DNA of 34,222 bases from Pseudomonadales bacterium (GTDB lineage: Bacteria > Pseudomonadota > Gammaproteobacteria > Pseudomonadales > Azotimanducaceae). The notes under the pieces were generated by a model that was not told the DNA's origin, searched no databases, and worked only from the letters and a program-made list of their open reading frames with translations. The stretch lies in assembly GCA_030728785.1 (NCBI GenBank), contig JANQYP010000054.1, positions 25,128 to 59,349 of the forward strand. Direction: 5' to 3'. Each line of letters opens with the position of its first letter. The stretch's first letter is position 1. Below, piece after piece: positions 28,035 through 34,222 of this stretch. The translations under genes and the position numbers were made by a program.

Positions 28035-28184
28035 CTAGGGAACCTCTGATTAAGTGGATATTTTCGTCAGGGCAAGGCGGGGAACATTTTAGAAAATCGC
28101 GGATACGCTTTAAATCCGCGAGGTTTCGAAAATGTGAGCCAACGCAGCAATGGCGGAAATAGACCTTAATCAGAGGTTCCCTAG
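28035..28184. mobile_element. MITE-like palindromic element (150 bp) upstream of smc
   Basis: The ends are perfect 20-bp inverted repeats, CTAGGGAACCTCTGATTAAG (28035-28054) and its reverse complement (28165-28184). The symmetry continues inward: ACATTTT (28084-28090) mirrors AAAATGT (28129-28135), and CGCGGAT (28098-28104) mirrors ATCCGCG (28114-28120), all centred near 28109. So the whole element is one imperfect palindrome. CTAG at both ends could be a 4-bp target duplication (IS5-like), or TA a 2-bp one (IS630-like); CTAG being palindromic, I cannot decide. There is no transposase, so it would be non-autonomous. It lies between the Smr-like gene (stop at 28223) and smc (start at 27963), both minus strand. 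The rest of 27964-28222 holds only the smc ribosome-binding site. Confidence 0.8.
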
Positions 28185-28222
28185 CTGGCACCAGCGACAA
28201 AGCGTCCTATAGTATTCTATTT

Positions 28223-28594
28223 TCACTGTTGAAGCGCCTGGAAATTGCAGCGCAGGCTCACCAAAAGCGCACCGTGATTCCGTCCCTCGGCAGTATAACC
28301 GCCAATTTCACCACGAAACAGCCGCGCGTGCAGCTCCTCCAGCACAGCCTCGCGAATCAGCCCTGAGCCAACAATGATGCGCAAACCAGCGGCCCTCTGG
28401 GCCTCGGCGGCGGCAAACAACTGGTGCAATTTGACCATGGCGTCAACCACTCGTTCCTGGTGATGGGCAATATCAGCGGTGATGATGGCGCCATCGGTCT
28501 GGAGCCCTACCCGGTCATCACATTTAGGACACAGGCCAATGTCGCGCGGCACGCGCATGCCGCAGTTCAGGCAATCAAAGAAGCGTGACGACAT
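28223..28594 (-). CDS. Zinc-ribbon protein with an Smr-like C-terminal domain
   Basis: This is a 123-aa protein I do not recognise by name. Cys8, Cys11, Cys22 and Cys25 (CLNC ... CPKC) form a classic zinc ribbon. Residues about 35-115 follow the layout of Smr domains: a strand with Asp/His (TADIAHHQ), a helix, a strand with a glycine turn (LRIIVGSG), a helix IREAVLEELH, then HGALLVSLR. Smr domains are nucleases or nucleic-acid binders, as in MutS2. Here the usual HGxG of the loop reads VGSG, so the active site may be degenerate. The track ORF starts at a TTG (28618); the ATG at 28594 (MSSRFFDCLNC) is my choice, although neither has a strong ribosome-binding site. It begins 28 bp after the serine hydrolase stop, so probably cotranscribed with it. 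Smr assignment is inference. Confidence 0.6.
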   Translation of the reverse strand: MSSRFFDCLNCGMRVPRDIGLCPKCDDRVGLQTDGAIITADIAHHQERVVDAMVKLHQLFAAAEAQRAAGLRIIVGSGLIREAVLEELHARLFRGEIGGYTAEGRNHGALLVSLRCNFQALQQ

Positions 28595-28621
28595 CAGACA
28601 GCCAACCGCCGCCAGCAACCA

Positions 28622-29857
28622 TCAGGGTTCAACATGGGCCCGCCCACCTGGGTCAGCTGCCAACTGGATAAAAGCCTGCGGCGCTCCTGACGCAGGGTGA
28701 GCAGCAAATCGGTAGGCGCGCGCCAGGTCAAGAAAATCGAACACAAGATGATTTATCACTCCGGGTTCTGAGTTGGTGAGAAACACCATGCCAGTCTGCA
28801 GCTTGCGATTAAACACCATTTCGCTGCGCATACCACGCACATAACCACCATGATGGACATTGCCGGTCTCACCGCCATAGTCAAAGACCCGCCAGCCGAG
28901 GCCGTAGCCGGTGTTGCTCAACCCCTGGTGGCGGGCGTAATGGGCCTGTTTGCGGGTGGTGGCAATCACCATGGATTGCATGGCATCCAGCATTGCCGGG
29001 GTTAAAACCTCGGGACTCTGGCCCAGCTGGGCCAGCAGCCAGGCACGCATATCATTGATGCTGGCATTGACCCCGGCTGCGGGCGGCACCTTATAGTATT
29101 TGCCCGATGAGCGCGTCGACCGCCACTGCTGGCCATCAAAAATGTGGGGCGCGGCGTGGTTACCATCACCCAGAAACGCCTGTTCACCAAAAGACGCGCG
29201 CGCCATGGCCAGGGGGGCAAAGATGCGCCTGCTGACATAGGTTGGGTAATCTACGCCGACATTCGCCTCGACCACATCACCCACCAGGCTGAACACCACA
29301 TTCTGGTAACCATAACAGGCCCCCGGCGGGCAGACAAAATTGACCCGGTCGAGGCGCTTGATGATCTGCGCATAACTCATGCGGTCTTCTACCAGATTGG
29401 TATAAGCATGGGGCATCAGGCCGCTGGTCTGGGACAACAGGTGCTGCAGGTTGATCTGGGCACCATAGTCCGCCCGCTTGAAACGCAGGTCACGGAGGCT
29501 CTGGCTGACAGGGGTCTGCCAGGTCATGGGCACCTCATCCAGCATAATCGCAGCCGCTGCCGAGGCAAAAGTCTTTGACAGGGAGGCCAGCCGGAACAGG
29601 GTTTGGGCGTCAACCATGGCAGCTTCGCCCTGCTGGCGGACGCCATAGGTTTTCTCCAGCACGACCCGGCCATTCAGCACGGCAACCACTGCGGCACCGG
29701 GAATCTGGCTGACAATGGGCAAGAGCAGTTCACCCTCCAGCTGCCGGGCAAAGGCAGCGTCAACAGGCAGCGCAGGGGTCAGGGGTGCAGACTCGACAGC
29801 CAGGGCAGGACAGCAGCACAGATAAAAGACAACAACGGCGAAAAAGCAGGGTTTCAT
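28622..29857 (-). CDS. Serine hydrolase, class C beta-lactamase / DD-peptidase family
   Basis: This 411-aa exported protein has a signal peptide ending at CCCPALA (about residue 20). The penicillin-recognising fold shows the three usual motifs: SxxK as Ser92-Leu-Ser-Lys95 (RLASLSKTF), YxN as Tyr184-Gln-Asn186, and HxG as His336-Gly-Gly338 (NVHHGGYVRG). Family members include AmpC beta-lactamases, DD-carboxypeptidases, esterases and peptidases. Because KTG is replaced by HGG, an esterase or peptidase role is at least as likely as beta-lactamase; resistance cannot be inferred. It is divergent from rdgC, with 119 bp between them, and followed closely by the zinc-ribbon gene. No good ribosome-binding site precedes the ATG at 29857. 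Confidence 0.88.
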   Translation of the reverse strand: MKPCFFAVVVFYLCCCPALAVESAPLTPALPVDAAFARQLEGELLLPIVSQIPGAAVVAVLNGRVVLEKTYGVRQQGEAAMVDAQTLFRLASLSKTFASAAAAIMLDEVPMTWQTPVSQSLRDLRFKRADYGAQINLQHLLSQTSGLMPHAYTNLVEDRMSYAQIIKRLDRVNFVCPPGACYGYQNVVFSLVGDVVEANVGVDYPTYVSRRIFAPLAMARASFGEQAFLGDGNHAAPHIFDGQQWRSTRSSGKYYKVPPAAGVNASINDMRAWLLAQLGQSPEVLTPAMLDAMQSMVIATTRKQAHYARHQGLSNTGYGLGWRVFDYGGETGNVHHGGYVRGMRSEMVFNRKLQTGMVFLTNSEPGVINHLVFDFLDLARAYRFAAHPASGAPQAFIQLAADPGGRAHVEP

Positions 29858-29909
29858 AGGAACGAGAGTTTCTCATAAACGCGGCGCGAATCCAGCCCCT
29901 GAATCCATG

Positions 29910-29915
29910 TATAAT
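29910..29915 (+). promoter_or_regulatory. Candidate -10 for rdgC
   Basis: A perfect TATAAT, directly preceded by TG, lies 62 bp upstream of the rdgC ATG. No matching -35 is seen at 16-18 bp. The leader between them has a small inverted repeat (GGGC-ctgaga-GCCC), and the ribosome-binding site AAGGA is close to the ATG. Confidence 0.45.
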
Positions 29916-29976
29916 CGCTGCCTGCGTTTTCCTCAGCCGGGCCTGAGAGCCCAACCCTAAATCAAGGACACCAAAG

Positions 29977-30939
29977 ATGCTGTTCAAGAATGCATCAGTT
30001 TATCGACTGACCAAACCCTTTGAGCCCAGCGCTGAAGCGCTGTTGCTGATGCTCGAAAAAAATGCCTTTGTGCCCTGCAGCGGCCTGCGCGCCTCCAGCT
30101 TTGGCTGGGTGCCACCCATCAAGGATATTGAAGACGCCCCCCTGGGACACGAGGTGGCGGGCAGTATCCTGCTCTGCGCTCGGCGTGAGGATAAGGTGAT
30201 TCCTCCCAGCGCCCTGAACGAGGCCATTGCCGAGCGGGTCGAACGGATCGAGAGCATGGAGGGGCGCAAGCTGCGCGCCAAAGAACGCCTCAACATCAAG
30301 GATGATGCCCTCGCCGAACTCCTGCCCAGGGCCCTGGCCCGCTCCAAGCAAATCATGGGGTATATTCATCCGGCCAACAATCTGCTGGTCATCGACACCG
30401 CCAACGCCTCGGAGGCAGAGCTGTTTATCAATTGCCTGCGTGACTCAGTGGGGACCCTGGCGGTGGTACCACCCCAGGTCAAGGCTAAACCAACAGATGT
30501 CTTCAGCGCCTGGCTGATGCACCGCAAGCTGCCAGAACATTTCTCCCTGACCGACCAGTGCGACCTGGTCGACCCGGAAGACGGCGCCTCTGTCACCTGC
30601 CGCAAGCAGGATCTGGACACTCAGGAAATTCGCAATCACCTTGAAGCCGGCAAAATGTGCACCAAGCTGGGCATTCGGTTCTATGGCGACCTGCGGGTCA
30701 CCGTAGACAAGGACATCATCATGCGCCAGCTGAATCTTGAGTCCAGCGACGATGACGCAGAAGACGAAGACAACCCCATAGCCCGTATGGATGCCGCCTT
30801 TGTCAATATGACCCTGGAGTTCGGCCGCTTCCTGCCGGCCCTGTTTACCGCCCTCGGCGGCGAGACTCTGGCCATTGGCGAGGTTGCCAACCCCGCCCCT
30901 TTCACTGACAGGGCCCCCTTACCCGACAGCGGCGAGTAA
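29977..30939 (+). CDS. rdgC: Recombination-associated protein RdgC
   Basis: RdgC is a ring-shaped DNA-binding protein that coats duplex DNA and restrains RecA. The 320-aa product has the conserved opening MLFKNASVYRLTKPF, the WVPP block, then LPRALARSKQIMGYI, DVFSAWLMHRKLPEHFSL and TKLGIRFYGDLRVTVDKD in family order. It is a little longer than E. coli RdgC, with an acidic stretch (SSDDDAEDEDN, about 250-260) and a C-terminal tail. The ATG at 29977 is preceded by AAGGA. Its stop codon lies inside the right arm of a GC-rich inverted repeat (CCCCTTAC / GTAAGGGG), which has no T run. The SDR gene follows after 141 bp and appears to have its own promoter. Confidence 0.95.
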   Translation: MLFKNASVYRLTKPFEPSAEALLLMLEKNAFVPCSGLRASSFGWVPPIKDIEDAPLGHEVAGSILLCARREDKVIPPSALNEAIAERVERIESMEGRKLRAKERLNIKDDALAELLPRALARSKQIMGYIHPANNLLVIDTANASEAELFINCLRDSVGTLAVVPPQVKAKPTDVFSAWLMHRKLPEHFSLTDQCDLVDPEDGASVTCRKQDLDTQEIRNHLEAGKMCTKLGIRFYGDLRVTVDKDIIMRQLNLESSDDDAEDEDNPIARMDAAFVNMTLEFGRFLPALFTALGGETLAIGEVANPAPFTDRAPLPDSGE

Positions 30940-30975
30940 GGGGCCGGAAAAAGGCACATTTGGCTCCAGGTACAT

Positions 30976-31011
30976 TTGACCTTTCACTGCCTGCCTTGCT
31001 ATGCCTATACT
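30976..31011 (+). promoter_or_regulatory. Candidate promoter region for the SDR gene
   Basis: TTGACC (30976-30981) is followed at 18 bp by TATGCC (31000-31005) with an extended -10 TG at 30997-30998. An alternative, better -10, TATACT (31006-31011), is spaced too far from that -35. Either would give a leader of about 65 bp before the SDR ATG. Confidence 0.4.
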
Positions 31012-31080
31012 CAGGACCTTATTAATGGCAGTACGCGCCGCGCGTGCTGCAACGGGTACTGGTAAGAAAAGGGGAAGGAC

Positions 31081-31902
31081 ATGGCAAGACTGACAAACAA
31101 AGTAGCCATTATCACCGGTGGCGCCAGCGGCATCGGCGCCGGCACGGTGCGGCGCTTCGTCGAGGCTGGCGCGCAGGTGGTTATTGCTGATATTCAGGAT
31201 GAACTGGGACAGGCATTGGCCGCCGAACTGGGCGACGCGGTGATTTACCAGCGCACCGATGTTTCCTCAGAGGCAGATGTCAGCGCCATGGTCGACCTGG
31301 CCGTGAGCCACTTCGGACGCCTTGATATCCTGTTCAACAACGCCGGCTTTGGCGGCGTCAGTGGTGAAATCCAGGACACCGAAATAGCCGAGGCCTACGC
31401 CAACACTGTCGGCGTGATGTTTACGGGGGTGGTGCTGGGCATGAAACATGCTGCCCGCGTCATGAAGCCCCAGGGCAGCGGCTCAATTATCAGTACCGCC
31501 AGTGTTGCCGGCCTGCAGGGTGGCCTTGGGCCCCATGTGTACTCCGGCATCAAGGCCGGTGTCATTGGCCTGACCCGTTCCGTGGCACTGGAACTGGCCG
31601 CCTTTAACATCCGTGCCAATGCCATCTGTCCTGGCGGTATCGCCACACCAATTTTTGCGCCCATGCTTGAGGCTGTTATCGGTGACAACCAGTCAGTGGT
31701 GGAAATCATGCGCGTTCGTATGGCCCAGGCCCAGCCCATCAAACGTTCTGGCGAGGCCGAGGACATCGCCAATATGGCCCTGTTCCTGGCCAGCGATGAA
31801 TCCACCTTTGTCACCGGCCAGCACCATGTGGTTGATGGCGGCATGACCAGCACTCGCATGCGGCTGGCAGCTGCCCTTGAGATCGAGGTTACCCAGCCTT
31901 AA
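31081..31902 (+). CDS. Short-chain dehydrogenase/reductase (classical SDR)
   Basis: This 273-aa Rossmann-fold oxidoreductase has the cofactor loop TGGASGIG (12-19). Asp37 at the end of the second strand (VVIADIQ) favours NAD(H) over NADP(H). NNAG is at 86-89. The catalytic residues are Ser141, Tyr154 and Lys158 (YSGIK). The C terminus has the usual GQHHVVDGGMT motif. SDRs oxidise or reduce alcohols and ketones; family members resembling this include 3-alpha/20-beta- and 3-hydroxyacyl-type enzymes, but the substrate is unknown. AAGGGGAAGGA precedes the ATG at 31081. It lies between rdgC and asnS with independent-looking promoters on both sides. Confidence 0.9.
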   Translation: MARLTNKVAIITGGASGIGAGTVRRFVEAGAQVVIADIQDELGQALAAELGDAVIYQRTDVSSEADVSAMVDLAVSHFGRLDILFNNAGFGGVSGEIQDTEIAEAYANTVGVMFTGVVLGMKHAARVMKPQGSGSIISTASVAGLQGGLGPHVYSGIKAGVIGLTRSVALELAAFNIRANAICPGGIATPIFAPMLEAVIGDNQSVVEIMRVRMAQAQPIKRSGEAEDIANMALFLASDESTFVTGQHHVVDGGMTSTRMRLAAALEIEVTQP

Positions 31903-31988
31903 CCATCACCAAGGTGCCCGCCACCGGTGCCAGCGACAGTCGGTTTGGGTATATATTTGGCTGCAGGACCTGCCTTGACGCAGATTTT

Positions 31989-31997
31989 TGTTAATAT
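31989..31997 (+). promoter_or_regulatory. Extended -10 promoter for asnS
   Basis: TG-T-TAATAT (31989-31997) is a good extended -10 element, 30 bp upstream of the asnS ATG at 32027. A TTGACG at 31975 is too close to act as its -35, which an extended -10 may not need. Confidence 0.5.
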
Positions 31998-32026
31998 GGC
32001 GGGACTTTCTTCTGCTGGTAATTTTT

Positions 32027-33424
32027 ATGTCCCATGTATCTGTCGCTGCTGCCCTGAAGAGCCAAGTTGCCGTCGGCGAACTTGTCACCGTCAAGGGCTG
32101 GGTCCGCAGCAAACGCGACTCCAAGGCCGGCATCTCGTTTATTGCAGTCCACGACGGCAGTTGTTTTGATGCCATTCAGGCGGTGGTTCCCAGCGACCTT
32201 GAGAACTATGCAACGGAGGTGCTGAGCATCACCACCGGCTGTTCGGTGATCGTTACCGGCACCCTGGTGGTGTCCGAGGGTAAGGGCCAGAGCGTGGAGA
32301 TCCAGGCCAGTGGCGTCACCCTGGTGGGTCGCGTCGATGACCCGGAAACCTACCCCATTGCCAAAAAGCGCCATACCTTTGAATACTTGCGCACCGTCGC
32401 CCATCTGCGGCCACGGACGAATACCTTTGGCGCCATCACTCGAGTCAGGACTACTCTGGCGAATGCCATTCACAACTATTTTTATGCGCGGGAATTCCAC
32501 TGGATCAACACCCCCATTATTACTGCCAGTGACTGTGAAGGTGCCGGCGAGTTATTCCGGGTCAGCACACTGGATCTGGCCAACCTGCCTCGCCAGGATG
32601 GCCAGGTGGATTTCAGCCAGGATTTTTTTGGCAGTGAGGCATTCCTGACGGTATCCGGCCAGTTGAACGTTGAAGCCTATTGCCTGGCCATGAGCAAGGT
32701 CTACACCTTTGGGCCGACCTTTCGCGCCGAAAACTCTCATACCAGCCGCCATCTCGCCGAGTTCTGGATGGTCGAACCCGAGATTGCCTTCGCTGACCTG
32801 CATGACAATGCCGACCTGGCTGAGGATCTGCTCAAACACGTCTTCAGCCAACTGCTGGAGCAGCGCGAAGACGATATGGCATTTTTTGCCGAGCGCGTCG
32901 ACAAGGACGTGATCAGCAGAATCCGCTCAGTGATTGATGCCGACTTCGAGCGCATGGACTATACCGACGCGGTCAAAATCCTGCAGAACAGCAAGGCAAA
33001 ATTTGAGTTCCCCGTCAGCTGGGGTCTTGACCTGCAGTCTGAGCACGAACGTTACCTGACGGAAAAACACGTCGGCCGGCCGGTGGTGCTGATGAACTAT
33101 CCCAAAGACATCAAAGCCTTTTACATGCGCCTCAATGACGATGACAAGACCGTCGCCGCCATGGATGTGCTGGCACCAGGCATAGGCGAAATTATTGGTG
33201 GCAGCCAGCGGGAAGAACGCCTCGATGTGCTGGATGCGCGCCTTGCGCCCCAGGTGGGTCTGGCAGAGGAACTGTGGTGGTACCGCGACCTGCGCCGTTA
33301 CGGCACAGTGCCACATGCGGGTTTTGGCCTGGGCTTTGAACGCTTATTAAACTATGCCACCGGCATGGAAAATATCCGCGACGCCATACCCTTTCCACGG
33401 ACGCCAGGCAGCGCGCATTTTTAG
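32027..33424 (+). CDS. asnS: Asparaginyl-tRNA synthetase
   Basis: This class IIb synthetase charges tRNA-Asn with asparagine in the cytoplasm. From the ATG at 32027 it has 465 aa, against 466 for E. coli. The N-terminal OB anticodon-binding domain (about 10-100, [16 protein letters not shown]) is followed by motif 1, motif 2 ([21 protein letters not shown]) and motif 3 ([15 protein letters not shown]). It ends in the family-typical [16 protein letters not shown]. The track ORF begins at an upstream TTG within the promoter, which is rejected; [10 protein letters not shown] is the true N terminus. The ribosome-binding site is weak. It converges on the MBL-fold gene with 78 bp between stops and no clear terminator. 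A dedicated AsnS suggests direct charging rather than transamidation. Confidence 0.97.
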   Translation: MSHVSVAAALKSQVAVGELVTVKGWVRSKRDSKAGISFIAVHDGSCFDAIQAVVPSDLENYATEVLSITTGCSVIVTGTLVVSEGKGQSVEIQASGVTLVGRVDDPETYPIAKKRHTFEYLRTVAHLRPRTNTFGAITRVRTTLANAIHNYFYAREFHWINTPIITASDCEGAGELFRVSTLDLANLPRQDGQVDFSQDFFGSEAFLTVSGQLNVEAYCLAMSKVYTFGPTFRAENSHTSRHLAEFWMVEPEIAFADLHDNADLAEDLLKHVFSQLLEQREDDMAFFAERVDKDVISRIRSVIDADFERMDYTDAVKILQNSKAKFEFPVSWGLDLQSEHERYLTEKHVGRPVVLMNYPKDIKAFYMRLNDDDKTVAAMDVLAPGIGEIIGGSQREERLDVLDARLAPQVGLAEELWWYRDLRRYGTVPHAGFGLGFERLLNYATGMENIRDAIPFPRTPGSAHF

Positions 33425-33502
33425 CCAGCCGCCAAGGGTTGCAGCAACAATCAGGGTGCTGCCACCCGGCGCAAATGTTATCCCCTCCCCTCGCTCAAAC
33501 CG

Positions 33503-34186
33503 TCAGTCACCCATCAGCATCTGCCACGATGCCAGGTCATTGATGCGCATATAGGTATTCACCCGCCGAGTCTCCGCCATGCTGGCATTCGGCACATCAC
33601 TGTAGTTGTGCCCTGGCAGCAATAATGTGTCGTCAGGCAGCGCCGCCAACTTGCGGATACTGTGGTACATATCTGCTGAATTTGACCCAGGCAGATCAAC
33701 CCGCCCGCAACCGTTGATAAACAGCGTATCGCCTGAGACCAGGGTGTGCTTGATTCGAAAACACTGGGAACCCGGTGTGTGCCCCGGGGTATGCAGAAAC
33801 TCTACCTCCACATCACCAACCTTGAGGCGGTCGCCGGAGTCCACTCTGACCATGTCCGAATCGGAAATACCTGTGACTTTTTTTACCCCGTCGGCTTCAA
33901 GCTTGTGGGCATAAATTTTTACCGGGTTGGTGGCCAGTAATTCGGCCACCCCCTGCACTTTATTCTTGCCAAAAGACCCGCCGCAGTGATCAGGATGATA
34001 GTGGGTGAGCAATGCCGCATTCAGCTTGTAGCCGCGCTCATTGATGATGCCCATAATGGCGTCGATATCCCAGGCCGGGTCGACCACCACAACTTCCTTG
34101 GTGCGCTTTGAACCGACAATATAGGTGAAGTTCTGCATGGGCCCAATTTGGATCTGTTCCAGAATTAATTCGTCTTCGATAGCCAT
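33503..34186 (-). CDS. MBL-fold metallo-hydrolase (glyoxalase II / ETHE1-like)
   Basis: This 227-aa protein has a complete dinuclear metal site. THYHPDH supplies His62, His64, Asp66 and His67, His136 lies in HTPGHTPGS, the bridging Asp153 in LVSGDTLFING, and His193 in LLPGHNYSD. The fold covers glyoxalase II (hydroxyacylglutathione hydrolase), persulfide dioxygenase and other thioester hydrolases. The GCGRVDLPGSN segment after the bridging Asp is seen in both, so I cannot choose. There is no signal peptide. The track start at 34189 is a TTG; AAGGAG is spaced six bases from ATG 34186, which is preferred. Its promoter lies beyond the window edge. Confidence 0.9.
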   Translation of the reverse strand: MAIEDELILEQIQIGPMQNFTYIVGSKRTKEVVVVDPAWDIDAIMGIINERGYKLNAALLTHYHPDHCGGSFGKNKVQGVAELLATNPVKIYAHKLEADGVKKVTGISDSDMVRVDSGDRLKVGDVEVEFLHTPGHTPGSQCFRIKHTLVSGDTLFINGCGRVDLPGSNSADMYHSIRKLAALPDDTLLLPGHNYSDVPNASMAETRRVNTYMRINDLASWQMLMGD

Positions 34187-34222
34187 CAACTGCTCCTTGC
34201 TGCGCGAACCGGTAATATAACG

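Noticed and set aside
27973-28200. 75-aa minus-strand ORF upstream of smc
   Set aside because: Its central part is a translation of the MITE-like palindrome (28035-28184); it has no recognisable domain or supported start.
28622-29857. Calling this gene an AmpC beta-lactamase
   Set aside because: The SxxK and YxN motifs are present but KTG is HGG, and the fold is shared with esterases and peptidases; resistance cannot be inferred.
30911-30945. Terminator at the end of rdgC
   Set aside because: The inverted repeat has a bulge and no T run, and the stop codon lies in its right arm, so it is not a normal intrinsic terminator.
31975-31980. TTGACG as the -35 of asnS
   Set aside because: Only 11 bp separate it from the TAATAT -10, too short for a sigma-70 promoter.

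Overview
The window reads as a chromosomal segment of a gammaproteobacterium. It carries ZipA and RdgC, both typical of that class, and an smc-zipA-ligA cluster. A canonical SMC rather than MukB argues against enterics and Vibrio and points to the Pseudomonadales/Cellvibrionales/Oceanospirillales side. The moderately GC-rich sequence and the lipid-degradation genes (thiolase, acyl-CoA dehydrogenase, SDR, glycerol kinase) would suit a marine heterotroph, but family-level placement is a guess. Coding density is high. I see no rRNA, tRNA, CRISPR array, prophage or transposase gene.

Layout. 1-5400: glpK (-), diverging from a thiolase (+); a bidirectional terminator; then an acyl-CoA dehydrogenase and an alpha/beta hydrolase (both -). 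5401-5875: a non-coding stretch ending in a 12-bp tandem repeat array immediately upstream of a two-cluster CDGSH Fe-S protein. 6248-8983: a 911-aa DUF349 protein. 9011-12072 (-): a four-gene envelope-sensing operon (glycine-zipper lipoprotein-like protein, PepSY protein, PhoP-like regulator, PhoQ-like kinase). Its upstream region carries two hexamer-N5-hexamer direct repeats with PhoP-box geometry and a G-quadruplex-capable tract. 12303-17921: dinG (-), a sorbosone/glucose dehydrogenase-type beta-propeller (+), htpX (+), an MFS transporter (-). 18095-20906: a PuuB/DadA-type FAD oxidoreductase (+) facing an NhaC-type antiporter (-). 20906-27963 (-): smc, zipA, ligA, a lytic transglycosylase lipoprotein and the antiporter. 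The last four are linked by 1-4 nt start/stop overlaps and look translationally coupled. 28035-28184: a 150-bp MITE-like palindrome. 28223-29857 (-): a zinc-ribbon protein with an Smr-like domain and a class C beta-lactamase-fold serine hydrolase. 29977-34186: rdgC (+), SDR (+), asnS (+) and an MBL-fold hydrolase (-).

How the genes work together. Three themes stand out. The first is chromosome maintenance and division (SMC, ZipA, LigA, DinG, RdgC, possibly the Smr-like protein). The second is envelope homeostasis (PhoPQ-like operon, HtpX, lytic transglycosylase, NhaC, serine hydrolase). The third is oxidation of acyl-CoA and amines. Most genes are ordinary. The least explained pieces are the 12-bp array, the paired PhoP-type boxes with the G-rich tract, the palindromic MITE, the zinc-ribbon/Smr-like protein, and an acyl-CoA dehydrogenase that seems to lack both known positions of the catalytic base.

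All calls come from reading the sequence and the supplied ORF track; no database search was run. Where the ORF track began at an upstream or non-ATG codon, I moved the start to the codon supported by a ribosome-binding site or family length and say so in the entry.
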